A DNA stretch of 64,000 nucleotides. It comes from Nitrosomonas sp. (lineage in GTDB: Bacteria; Pseudomonadota; Gammaproteobacteria; Burkholderiales; Nitrosomonadaceae). The translations under genes and the position numbers were made by a program. This document shows, in pieces, positions 36,034-45,142 of this stretch. The notes below the pieces were generated by a model that was not told where the DNA came from, made no database searches, and was given only the letters and a program-made list of their open reading frames with translations. The stretch is from assembly GCA_024281995.1 (NCBI GenBank), contig JAMWZW010000006.1, positions 62,001-126,000 of the forward strand. Reading direction: 5' to 3'. Position 1 is the first letter of the stretch, and every line of letters starts with the position of its first letter.

Positions 36034-36131
36034 CTTTCCAAGTGTGACATCTATCCTTTTGAATAATTAATGATTCACAGATCAGAACGGATTAAAACCG
36101 ATAGTTAACGTAACCTAAGCAAGAAATCATT

Positions 36132-36662
36132 ATGGTATTTATTGCAGAATCCATAACTACTTTTTACGATAAAGAGCAAGATAGATTGAGTCTAATTTTT
36201 TGTGGTAAAGACAAAAAACAGCTATTAGGTCTCATGACGCGTCAGTTTTTAAAAAACATACTGAAACAACTTCCTCGCTGGCTTTCACAGCAATATCCCA
36301 ATTTCAAAATAAGAACAGCGGAACAGGAATGGGAAATCAATTGCTTAGAGCATCAGATATCCCAACAAAAAATAACTGTTACTTATAGCAAAATACAACC
36401 CAACAATGAAATTGAGTCATTTCTAATCAATACCATCAATTTATCTAAAAAGCATTCCGGTAACTATAATCCGAAAATTAAACTCGAATTCCTGGATGCC
36501 AGCAATACAGTAAAAATTTTCTTAATGCTCGAGTTGGCACAATTGCATAAATTAATAGGAGAAATTCTTAAGCAAGTTAAAGTTTGGGATATTGATAATC
36601 CCTGGCAGAATAAAAATATAGCTTCTTTTTTATCGGATGCTAATGAAAAAACTATTCACTGA
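36132..36662 (+). CDS. hypothetical protein
   Basis: A 176-residue soluble protein with no signal peptide or membrane helix. An N-terminal beta-rich part (SITTFYDKEQDRLSLIFCG) is followed by a helix with basic residues and a C-terminal amphipathic helix (LMLELAQLHKLIGEILKQVKVWD). Uniform codon use and a complete frame suggest a real gene. I do not recognise the family. Confidence 0.65.
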   Translation: MVFIAESITTFYDKEQDRLSLIFCGKDKKQLLGLMTRQFLKNILKQLPRWLSQQYPNFKIRTAEQEWEINCLEHQISQQKITVTYSKIQPNNEIESFLINTINLSKKHSGNYNPKIKLEFLDASNTVKIFLMLELAQLHKLIGEILKQVKVWDIDNPWQNKNIASFLSDANEKTIH

Positions 36663-36770
36663 AACCATTTGCATTGCAAAATGGCTTTCACTTCCATCGT
36701 TTAAGTTTAATTGAAATTAAAAATATCTTTTATATTATTTTTTTGATAATTTGTGATATAACTAAACCAT

Positions 36771-36836
36771 GTACTGATAAAAGGGAAGAAACTACTAAGG
36801 ATTTTACCTTTTTTGATAATGTAATAAGATCAGTAC
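36771..36836 (+). promoter_or_regulatory. nested inverted repeats in the smbP leader
   Basis: GTACTGAT (36771-36778) pairs with ATCAGTAC (36829-36836), and inside it AAAAGG (36779-36784) pairs with CCTTTT near 36807. A T-run follows the inner stem. The element lies 54 bp before smbP and might be a leader RNA or an operator. Confidence 0.4.
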
Positions 36837-36889
36837 GGTTTGCTAGGTAATTACATTTTTAATATCTCAGAATAAAAGGAGTAATAGTT

Positions 36890-37234
36890 ATGCGAGCTAT
36901 AACAACAACGATTGCAGCTGGAACTTTAGTTTTATTAATGGGTACCGCCGCTTGGGCATCTGATGCCGGACATACGTCAGAAGCAATGGAACATGCAGGA
37001 AAAGCTCAAGCGCATGGAGAAATGGGGCATGCCAAAGAAGCATTACAACATGCGAAAGATAGCTTGACGCACGCAAAAGCGGCGGGTAAGGAGCATGCTG
37101 ATGCACACAAGCATATGGATGAAGCGATTAAACACCTCGAAGAAGCCATTAAGCATGCTGAGATGGGGCATGGAAATGAATCTGCCAAGCATTCCGAAGA
37201 AGCTATGAAACATATGCGTCAATCTGGTCATTAA
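36890..37234 (+). CDS. smbP: small metal-binding protein SmbP
   Basis: A 114-residue periplasmic protein: signal peptide 1 to about 23 (TLVLLMGTAAWA), then a four-helix-type repeat rich in His at regular intervals (HAGKAQAHGEMGHAKEALQHAK, HKHMDEAIKHLEEAIKHAE). It matches SmbP of Nitrosomonas europaea, which binds several copper ions and other divalent metals. Ammonia oxidisers have a high copper demand, so copper buffering is the likely role. AAAGGAG precedes ATG 36890. Confidence 0.92.
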   Translation: MRAITTTIAAGTLVLLMGTAAWASDAGHTSEAMEHAGKAQAHGEMGHAKEALQHAKDSLTHAKAAGKEHADAHKHMDEAIKHLEEAIKHAEMGHGNESAKHSEEAMKHMRQSGH

Positions 37235-37247
37235 TTGCCAAACAAAA

Positions 37248-37266
37248 CCCTCGGCTTCGCCGAGGG
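37248..37266 (-). terminator. intrinsic terminator
   Basis: CCCTCGGC and GCCGAGGG form a perfect 8-bp GC-rich stem with a TTC loop. On the minus strand it is followed by TTTTGTTT, so it ends the minus-strand nuclease-like gene at 37329. It also lies 14 nt after smbP and may act on that side too, though without a T-run. Confidence 0.8.
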
Positions 37267-37328
37267 GAAATAATTATCAACATATCTCTTATCCCTTCAG
37301 ACAGTTAATTACCGATCCTGAATTAAAT

Positions 37329-38111
37329 TCATGCTTTATGGAATGAAATGGCAGGTTTATGCAACCTAAATTCGGCTAATAATGGAATATGATCAGACAA
37401 GCGGCGCCATGGTTTGCCCTGTAAATAAATACAATCGACAACATCAAGACCACGGAAATAGATACGATCCATTGATAATAAGGGCAGCCACGAAGGAAAT
37501 GTACGCGCATAAGAGCCATGAATATTTTTAAAAACTTCCTTAACACCAAGGTCTTGATGTAAATAACGTTCAACACGACCGCGCCAATCATTAAAATCAC
37601 CAGCAATAATCAGCGGCTCGTCACCTGGAACATGAGATGCAATTCTTTTTGCCAACATTGAAAGTTGACGCTCTCTTTCAAGTTCAAATAATCCTAAATG
37701 AACACAAATAATATGGATTTTTTGATTAAACCCAGGAATTTGTATCGCTCCATGTAGTAGGCTGCGACTAGCGGAACGCAACATCGAAACATTTATATTT
37801 TCCCATTCGACAAACGGATATTTGCTCAAGATAGCATTCCCATGATGTCCTGATTTATAAATCGCATTTTTTCCATAGGCATGGTGATGCCATACCTGAT
37901 CCGCCAGAAATTCAAATTGCCGATTATTAGGCCAATCAGCAAAACGGTTTTTGGATATATTGCACTCTCCATGCACTTCTTGTAAGAGAACGATATCAGC
38001 ATTTATATGCCGTAATAAGTTTCTGATTTCATGCAAAACAAAGCGCAAATTAGTTGCGCTAAATCCTTTATGAATATTGTAAGTTAAAACTTTTATTGAT
38101 TTGTTAGGCAT
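37329..38111 (-). CDS. endonuclease/exonuclease/phosphatase family protein
   Basis: A 260-residue EEP-fold protein. Motifs in order: LTYNIHKGF (Asn), LLQEVHG (catalytic Glu), HGNAILSKYP, IICVHLGL, IIAGDFNDW (Asp, Asn) and LSDHIPLLAEF (Asp-His). There is no signal peptide, so it is cytoplasmic. The group includes DNA repair nucleases and phosphodiesterases; the small subfamily with YNIHKG starts is often found beside phospholipid genes such as cardiolipin synthase. Here it is divergent from a CDP-alcohol phosphatidyltransferase relic. Confidence 0.88.
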   Translation of the reverse strand: MPNKSIKVLTYNIHKGFSATNLRFVLHEIRNLLRHINADIVLLQEVHGECNISKNRFADWPNNRQFEFLADQVWHHHAYGKNAIYKSGHHGNAILSKYPFVEWENINVSMLRSASRSLLHGAIQIPGFNQKIHIICVHLGLFELERERQLSMLAKRIASHVPGDEPLIIAGDFNDWRGRVERYLHQDLGVKEVFKNIHGSYARTFPSWLPLLSMDRIYFRGLDVVDCIYLQGKPWRRLSDHIPLLAEFRLHKPAISFHKA

Positions 38112-38220
38112 AGAATCTCAGAATTTTTTGCATTGCTTACCAGTCATAATGCTAGTAAAAGTCTTATTATCTAGTTCACAACTTCTTCGTAGTCAATAAT
38201 TTATATTGTGTTACTCAATT

Positions 38221-38839
38221 ATGAAGAATTATGCCAAAAGCCATGTCATCAATTTACCGAATTTAGTTAGTCTAATTCGGATATTTCGCAGCACCTGCAC
38301 TGTTTTACTTTGCATTTACGCAGCAACCCAATTGGTTTATCGGAACATTGCTATTTGCCGTATTTACCGATGTTCTGGATGGTTTTCTCGCGAGAATATT
38401 GCATCAAATAACTCCGCTGGGTTCACGTCTTGATAGTTGGGGTGATTTCATTATCTATGCAACAATGGCAATCTGCGCTTGGGTATTGTGGCCAGACATC
38501 ATATTACGCGAAAAGCTTTATTTCATAATCATCGTTCTGAGTTTCACGTTACCCGTATTCATCAGTTTGATCAAATTTCACAGCATCAGCAGTTATCATA
38601 CCTGGAGCGTAAAACTTGCCGTAGCAATTACTGTAATCAGTTACGTTTTATTGTTTACGGATTTGATGACTTGGCCTTTCCGAATCGCTGCTTTATTTTG
38701 CCTATATGCCGCCATTGAAGAAATCGCGATTACCTTACTTATTCAACAAAAAATGGTGGATATTAGAACAGTATGGCAAGCATTACGTTATAAAAAAGAC
38801 CAATCACTAAATAATATTGCAGAAAAAACTGAAAAATAA
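38221..38839 (+). pseudogene. CDP-alcohol phosphatidyltransferase, frameshifted
   Basis: The reading from ATG 38221 gives NLPNLVSLIRIF, the usual N-terminus of the family. Homology then continues one base later as APALFYFAFTQQPNWFIG and LLFAVFTDVLDGFLAR with the full catalytic motif DG-x2-AR-x8-G-x3-D-x3-D (DGFLAR to SRLDSWGD). The switch occurs at about 38287-38290, where one extra base breaks the frame. Downstream, four hydrophobic helices and a normal C-terminus remain. No start codon rescues the second frame at the right place. Either a recent inactivating frameshift or a sequencing error; the rest is undamaged. Confidence 0.85.
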
Positions 38840-38928
38840 ATTCATTGCGTAAAGTTTAAAAACACAGTGTATGATCCTGACTGTACAAATCGATTAATTA
38901 TTTTTTCCACCTACAATAATAAGAAATT

Positions 38929-40158
38929 ATGGATAGCGCATCCAATCCGAAGATTCTGATTCTTGATGACGATACCTTCATACTCAAGCTCTTGACTCGA
39001 ATGCTTGCCAAGCAAGGTTTTACTGCCGTCATTTCCTGTGACAATGGACATGATGCCCTTAAAAAAATCGACACTGCTGAAACCTGCCCTGATTTAATTC
39101 TACTCGATCTGAATATGCCGGATATGGATGGTATTGAGTTTGTTCGCTACTTGGTTGATCGGCACTACCACGGTGAACTGATTTTGGTGAGCGGTGAAGA
39201 CGAGCGTATGCTAAAAACTGCCGAGAAATTAGTTCATGCGCATCAGATACCCATGCTCGGTTATCTGCATAAACCCGTTACACCAGAGAAACTAGCGGAA
39301 ATACTGAATACCTGGAAATCTCACTCGACAAACAATTCATTAAAAACTGACAAGAAAAGTTATAGCGCGGAAGAATTGCGCACTGCAATTTCCAATCATG
39401 AATTGGTGAACTACTACCAGCCAAAGGTGTCTGTGGAAACAGGCGAAGTTATTGGTGTAGAAACGCTGGTGCGCTGGCACCACCCAGCCGATGGTTTAGT
39501 ATTTCCTGACCGGTTCATCGCGATTGCAGAGCAGTATCATTTGATCAATGAGTTGACTACCTGTGTTCTGACTAATGCATTAAATCAAGCCAAATTATGG
39601 CAGCAAAACGGACTCTCGTTGCGCGTAGCGATCAATGTTTCAATGGATAATCTAGCCTCATTGGATTTTCAAGATTTGGTAGTCAATTTAGTAACACAAG
39701 CGGGCGTATCGCCACAAAAAATCGTGCTGGAAGTCACAGAAAGCCAAGTCATGGGGGCTGATGCTCGTGTTCCACTTGAAATTCTGACACGATTACGCCT
39801 TAAACGTTTCCATTTATCAATCGACGATTTTGGTACCGGACACTCATCTTTAGCACAGTTGCGCGATATTCCCTTTGATGAGCTCAAGATCGATCAAGGA
39901 TTTGTTCATCGGGCTTGGACTGACGATACCTTGCGCGCGATATACGACGCCAGCTTGTCGATGGCAAAACAACTGAATATGGAAACGGTGGCCGAAGGTG
40001 TTGAAGATCAAAATGATTGGGAATTACTCCGCCAAACCGGATGTGATTTAGCGCAAGGCAATTTTGTATCAAAACCATTGCAAGCAGCTGATTTTCCCGC
40101 ATGGCTTGAAGCATGGCAAAACAGGTTGCGTAATGGATTAATCGCTGATCCGGCTTAG
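38929..40158 (+). CDS. response regulator with EAL phosphodiesterase domain
   Basis: A 409-residue protein. The receiver domain (about 8-125) has DDD in LILDDDTF, phospho-Asp in LLDLNMPDMDG and Lys in LHKPVTP. The EAL domain (about 150-400) has GVETLVRW (EAL reads ETL, but the Glu is kept), AINVSMDNL, VLEVTESQ, IDDFGTGHSS, ELKIDQGF and TVAEGVED, so all metal and catalytic residues look present. It should hydrolyse c-di-GMP under phosphorelay control. It is convergent with a hybrid histidine kinase, a plausible partner. Confidence 0.92.
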   Translation: MDSASNPKILILDDDTFILKLLTRMLAKQGFTAVISCDNGHDALKKIDTAETCPDLILLDLNMPDMDGIEFVRYLVDRHYHGELILVSGEDERMLKTAEKLVHAHQIPMLGYLHKPVTPEKLAEILNTWKSHSTNNSLKTDKKSYSAEELRTAISNHELVNYYQPKVSVETGEVIGVETLVRWHHPADGLVFPDRFIAIAEQYHLINELTTCVLTNALNQAKLWQQNGLSLRVAINVSMDNLASLDFQDLVVNLVTQAGVSPQKIVLEVTESQVMGADARVPLEILTRLRLKRFHLSIDDFGTGHSSLAQLRDIPFDELKIDQGFVHRAWTDDTLRAIYDASLSMAKQLNMETVAEGVEDQNDWELLRQTGCDLAQGNFVSKPLQAADFPAWLEAWQNRLRNGLIADPA

Positions 40159-40183
40159 CTGGATTGCATTTTCGCATCGTTTT

Positions 40184-43100
40184 TTAGGCACCTTTCTTAC
40201 TGAGCGCATCCAAGTACGCTTCAACTTTATTCATCTCTGCATCAAAGCTTGGCAATAATACCGCCAATGTTTGCGCATCATTCCCCTTGCCTGCTTGTTC
40301 CATTTGCGCGCACAAATCACCGAGTGCAAGCGCACCTACTGAACGTGATGATGATTTAAGCTTATGCGCGATCGAACCAACGGTTGCCAATTGCCCGGCC
40401 TGATACGCAATTTGTAATTCGGTAACGGTTTTTTTTGCGCTGACACGATAATCCTGCAACATTTCTTGAATGGTTTCCGGATCATCACCCACTAATTCTT
40501 CAAGCACATGAATATCCACTGGAATGTGCGCCGATTCGGGTGCCGGCTCAGCTTTAACGATAGGCGCGGAAGATCGAGACGCTGATTCTGTATTGGCAAC
40601 GGATTTGCCGGCGGTTAGATATTTCTCCAAAACCAGCCGCAAATCCTCAAGTTGCGCAGGTTTACTCAAATAATCATCCATGCCGATGTTGAGACAGTGT
40701 TCTCTTTCTCCTTTCAGGGCATTGGCAGTTAGTGCCACGATGGGAATATGCTTTTTTCCTCCCTCTTGCGTACGAATTTCTTTCGTCAATTCAAAACCAT
40801 CCATCTCTGGCATATGCAAATCAGAAAGCAGTAAGGCATAATCACCACTCTGCCAGCGTTTTAATGCTTCGCTACCATCACTCGCGATGTCGGCAGCATA
40901 GCCAAGCAAAGTAAGTTGTTGTCGAATAACTTTCTGATTGATATCGTTATCTTCAGCTACTAATATCAATTTACCTTCTTGCAGTGCCTGCTCACGTGAA
41001 ACTGCAACGGGTGGTGATCTTGTTTCAATGATGGGTATTTTTTCTTCAACCGTATCAATTCTACCTGCAGCAAGTGCCATAGCTCGCAGCAAAGATTGAC
41101 GGTACATCACGTCCCCATCAATCGTAACAATATCGATATCTTCAATCCGTGCCTGGCGGCGCCGGCCACGCTTGATAATAACAAAATGAGGCTCGATATC
41201 GGTTTGTAAGGTATTCGGTCCTGCTTTCACACTGACGCTGCGCTTCAATACATTGGAACGAGTGGCAAATACCGCACGCAATTCCTCAATGGTTGGCGCT
41301 CGCTGACCAGCATCAATTACCACTAACCACAAACCGGGAACAAGGCTTTGAACGAGTTGACGTAATGAATCAAGATCAGATACGTATTCGACCGTGGCAC
41401 CGGCGCTTTTCAAATAAACAGCCAAATCATCACTTAACCCGCCGTTATCGCCAAGTATGAGACAATTCAATCCACTGAGATCATCCAATTGAGCGCCAGG
41501 AATTGCGGTATCAGGCAACGGTTTGAATGGCATCTGGATGGAAAATGTTGAGCCTTGTTGTGGCTCGCTTTGCACCGCGATTTCTGCATCCATCAATTCT
41601 GCAAGATGATGCGAGATAGCCAATCCGAGTCCGGTTCCTCCAAACCGCCGTGTTGTTGAAGCATCGCCTTGTGAAAAAGATTTAAAGAGTTTTTCCTGTG
41701 TTTCCTTATTCATACCGATACCGTTGTCTGTTACCTGAAATGTAACGACGATTCGATCCGGATTGAATTCAGTCAACAGCACCCTTACCGATACCTTGCC
41801 GCCTTTTAGAGATTTGCTGGAGAATTTAATTGCATTGTTGACGATATTGACGATGATCTGACGCAGGCGCAACGGATCGCCGAGTACGTTTCCGGGAATC
41901 GCAGGATCAATAAACAAAGTCAGTTCCACATTTTTACTGAGCGCCACATGTGCCAGCATGCCGCAGGCATTTTCGACGACACTAGCCAAACGCATTGGAA
42001 TTTTTTCTATTTCCAGTTTGCCTGCTTCAATTTTGGAAAAATCGAGAATATCTTCAATAATGGCAAGTAACGCGTATGCTGAATCGCGGATCAAATTAGC
42101 CATTTCCATTTGATAGCCGCTAAGACTAGTTTGCCTCAATACATCGATCATACCGATTACACCATTCATCGGCGTGCGGATTTCATGACTCATTGCTGCA
42201 AGAAAAGCCGATTTGGCTTTACTTGCTTGCTCAGCTTCGATTCTGGCTTGCTTCAAATCTTTCATGATGCGCACATGTTCACGGATGTCGCGCATTACAC
42301 CGGTAAAATGCCGCTTGCTACCAACAAAATATTCACTGACAGCCAAATATAACTCAATATGCTTACCATCTTTACATTCACCAACGACTTCACGGCCAAG
42401 CCCAATGCCGTGCGAACCCGATAAATAAGGGCGGCCGACATACTCCTGACCATGCCCGGTACGGCAATAATTCTCCATATAACCCACATGCCTGCTGCGA
42501 TCTGGTTCCGGCACGATTATCGCAATATTTTGCCCCAGCATTTCATCTCGATCATAACCGAATAATTTCTCCATGACCGGATTGGCCGAAAGAATCGTAC
42601 CGATTTCATCGGTTGTAACCACACAATCCACCATATGCTCAACTACTGAACGTACTTCTTCCTCTTTAATAGTTAAAGCTTCATTCGCACGTTGCAAGTC
42701 AGCGGTACGCTCTACCACTCTATGTTCCAGTTGCTGGTTAAGTTGCCGCAGATTTTCTTCTGCTTCATTACGCTGCAGATTACTGGCATTTAATCGCTCG
42801 ACCATGACATTGAAGGTTTGTGCCAATTGACTCATTTCATCCCAACCTGCAATTGCGACACGCTGATGCAAATTTCCTGTCGAGATTTGCAAAGCGCTTT
42901 GATTTAATTGTTTTAATGGATTGACTACACGGCGGTTAAACAATATGGCGCCCACCAAAGCGGCCAGCAATGTCAAAACCAGCAGCGCCAAACCGACAAA
43001 ATGTAATGTATATACCGAAGCGAAGGCTTCATCCAAATCAACATGTACCACGATACCCCACTTCATACGTGGTAAGTAACGCCATGCGGCTACCACTTCT

Positions 43101-43948
43101 TTTTGGTGATGACCAACCGTAATCCCATCCCCGGAATGGCCACTCAGCGCATGTTGTATGGCTTCAGAAAAAGGCAGTTGATTGAGAGGAATTCTACGTT
43201 CTAACGCAGCTTCAGGATCAAACTTCAAAGGCGCCATAACCAACGCAGTGTGTTCGTCTTCAAGGCGTGCCACCAGTGTTTCGCCGCTGTCCATAAGCCC
43301 AACGTTATTGGCTATCACAGCAAATACCCGTTCACTATAGATTTGCAGTGCTAGTACCCCTTTAATTTCATCGCTAATTATTATTGGAACCGCTACAAAT
43401 GCAGCAATCGCACCTTTCGATGGCCCATAATGCTCAAAATCGGAAATTGCGCTTTTTGAGTGTTCCAATGCATAGCGGGCGGCAATTCCCAGACCTGAGT
43501 TACTATAGGGACCGGTAAATAAATTTGTTGCAAAATCAGCTTCGTGTGCATCTGAGTAAACGATGTCTCCTTTCAGAGAAATCAAAAACAGATCGTAATA
43601 GCCGGCTTCTTCCACAAAACGCCGGAAATTTTCACGATAACTCGCATCCAGTTGACGATATTCAGATGAATTTACACCACTTTCTTCAAAAATCCGAGAA
43701 AACTCCACGATGGCATCGTAAGTAGTACTGGCATCGCGCAGCAAACTTGCATCAAGTAAGCGTTCCTTGAGATAGCTATCGATCTGTTCGACCTTCTTAT
43801 CAGCAATTGCTGAGACATTGCGAATGGCGGATTTTTTTATTTCGTTTTCAAACGTATGGAGTAAGCTATTGCCAATCAGTAATATGGGCAAAAGAGAAAC
43901 TAATGTAAACCAAACGGCGAATCGTTGTGTAAGCGACGTAAATTTCAT
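40184..43948 (-). CDS. hybrid sensor histidine kinase with C-terminal Hpt
   Basis: A 1254-residue membrane kinase. Order: TM1 (about 10-30), Cache-like periplasmic sensor (about 35-310), TM2 (about 317-337), HAMP, coiled coil, PAS (about 430-555), HisKA with His near 588 (MSHEIRTPMNGV), HATPase (DNGIGM, GGTGLGLAIS), a degenerate receiver that lacks its Asp pocket (VVIDAGQRAP), a normal receiver near 970-1090 (LVAEDNDINQKV, LLLSDLHMPEMDG, LSKPAQ) and Hpt near 1150-1250 (AHKLKSSSRSVGA). BarA/RcsC-like. GAGAGGGA precedes the ATG. Signal unknown. Confidence 0.93.
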   Translation of the reverse strand: MKFTSLTQRFAVWFTLVSLLPILLIGNSLLHTFENEIKKSAIRNVSAIADKKVEQIDSYLKERLLDASLLRDASTTYDAIVEFSRIFEESGVNSSEYRQLDASYRENFRRFVEEAGYYDLFLISLKGDIVYSDAHEADFATNLFTGPYSNSGLGIAARYALEHSKSAISDFEHYGPSKGAIAAFVAVPIIISDEIKGVLALQIYSERVFAVIANNVGLMDSGETLVARLEDEHTALVMAPLKFDPEAALERRIPLNQLPFSEAIQHALSGHSGDGITVGHHQKEVVAAWRYLPRMKWGIVVHVDLDEAFASVYTLHFVGLALLVLTLLAALVGAILFNRRVVNPLKQLNQSALQISTGNLHQRVAIAGWDEMSQLAQTFNVMVERLNASNLQRNEAEENLRQLNQQLEHRVVERTADLQRANEALTIKEEEVRSVVEHMVDCVVTTDEIGTILSANPVMEKLFGYDRDEMLGQNIAIIVPEPDRSRHVGYMENYCRTGHGQEYVGRPYLSGSHGIGLGREVVGECKDGKHIELYLAVSEYFVGSKRHFTGVMRDIREHVRIMKDLKQARIEAEQASKAKSAFLAAMSHEIRTPMNGVIGMIDVLRQTSLSGYQMEMANLIRDSAYALLAIIEDILDFSKIEAGKLEIEKIPMRLASVVENACGMLAHVALSKNVELTLFIDPAIPGNVLGDPLRLRQIIVNIVNNAIKFSSKSLKGGKVSVRVLLTEFNPDRIVVTFQVTDNGIGMNKETQEKLFKSFSQGDASTTRRFGGTGLGLAISHHLAELMDAEIAVQSEPQQGSTFSIQMPFKPLPDTAIPGAQLDDLSGLNCLILGDNGGLSDDLAVYLKSAGATVEYVSDLDSLRQLVQSLVPGLWLVVIDAGQRAPTIEELRAVFATRSNVLKRSVSVKAGPNTLQTDIEPHFVIIKRGRRRQARIEDIDIVTIDGDVMYRQSLLRAMALAAGRIDTVEEKIPIIETRSPPVAVSREQALQEGKLILVAEDNDINQKVIRQQLTLLGYAADIASDGSEALKRWQSGDYALLLSDLHMPEMDGFELTKEIRTQEGGKKHIPIVALTANALKGEREHCLNIGMDDYLSKPAQLEDLRLVLEKYLTAGKSVANTESASRSSAPIVKAEPAPESAHIPVDIHVLEELVGDDPETIQEMLQDYRVSAKKTVTELQIAYQAGQLATVGSIAHKLKSSSRSVGALALGDLCAQMEQAGKGNDAQTLAVLLPSFDAEMNKVEAYLDALSKKGA

Positions 43949-44040
43949 CGGTCCCTCTCATTCGATAATTTTAAACATGCACGACGAACATATAGTGGAC
44001 GGTAATTTCGATCACATCGTTGCATGTTAACATTAAAAAT

Positions 44041-44949
44041 CTATTGACTGGATTGCGCCATCTGAATTACCGGTTGCGCCCCATTTTCCGATAATAATAC
44101 GGTCATCATATTGGTTACGAGAACCGCCCGTTGATCAGGAGTGAGTGAAACAATTTTCTTGTCTTCGAGGTTTTTTAATGCCACCTCGACCATCCCGACA
44201 GCACCATCAACCAGCTTCTGCCGAGCCATTACAACCGCTTCCGCCTGTTGGCGTCGTAACATTGCATTGGCGATTTCTGGTGCATAGGCAAGATGTGCGA
44301 TTTTTGCTTCTTCAACGACGACACCTGCAACGTCGACATGCTGCTGAATGGATTCGCGTAACAATCCGGCGATCGCATCCAGATCAGTGCGCAGGCTTTT
44401 CTTGCCCCCGCCTGCGGTTGCTTCGGTATCATCGTATGCATGACTACTGGCAACTTGACGAATAGCCGATTCACTCTGGATTTGAAGATAATTCAGCGCA
44501 CTTTCCACATCAAAAATTGCCCTTGCAGTATCTTGAATACGCCAAGCAATCACTGCCGCAATTTCGATTGGACTGCCGCGTTCATCATTTACTTTAAGTA
44601 CCGGTGTATTCCAATTGTTAATGCGCAGCGATACGCGTATTTTGTTATAAAATGGATTAACCCAAAAAAAACCACTTTCACATACCGTTCCAGCGTAACT
44701 GCCGAAAAAAATCATTACTGCAGCTTGATTGGGTTCAAGCGTAAATAGACCTTTACAACAAAATAACGTTACTGTAAGTAATAATACACCGCCAATTAAT
44801 TTGATTGGGCCACCTGGCGTAGCAATCAAAAAAACTGCCAATAATAGGATTGGTAATAGCACCATCAACACTAGCCAGCCATTGCTAGCGGAAATGATCT
44901 GCTCGTCTGTTCCAATGGCATTGCTACCCGATCTACTATTCACAATCAT
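44041..44949 (-). CDS. SPFH-domain (stomatin/prohibitin) membrane protein
   Basis: A 302-residue protein with two N-terminal membrane helices (about 24-44 and 50-70) and an SPFH domain (about 72-260: LEPNQAAVMIFFGSYAGTV, GFFWVNPFY, VAAVIAWRI-like block, LAYAPEIANAMLRRQQAEAVVMARQKLVDGA). The C-terminal helix ends in IQMAQSSQ. Such proteins form membrane microdomain scaffolds. An AAGGAG box directly precedes ATG 44949; a GTG two codons later would give better spacing. Alone on its strand between a kinase and a beta-propeller gene. Confidence 0.9.
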   Translation of the reverse strand: MIVNSRSGSNAIGTDEQIISASNGWLVLMVLLPILLLAVFLIATPGGPIKLIGGVLLLTVTLFCCKGLFTLEPNQAAVMIFFGSYAGTVCESGFFWVNPFYNKIRVSLRINNWNTPVLKVNDERGSPIEIAAVIAWRIQDTARAIFDVESALNYLQIQSESAIRQVASSHAYDDTEATAGGGKKSLRTDLDAIAGLLRESIQQHVDVAGVVVEEAKIAHLAYAPEIANAMLRRQQAEAVVMARQKLVDGAVGMVEVALKNLEDKKIVSLTPDQRAVLVTNMMTVLLSENGAQPVIQMAQSSQ

Positions 44950-45142
44950 TCTCCTTTTTAATTGGCAATATCAATATTAATCACTAAGAAAATAATTACA
45001 CTTCATTTTTAAAATTATTAGTCATTTATAAGTTGCTTTATCCCAATCACTTCATATAGAACGCTATAGATACAAGGCTGACAGGGTCCTGCTATACTTT
45101 CTGCAAATAAAAAATAATAATTACAAATTGGAGGAAATAATA

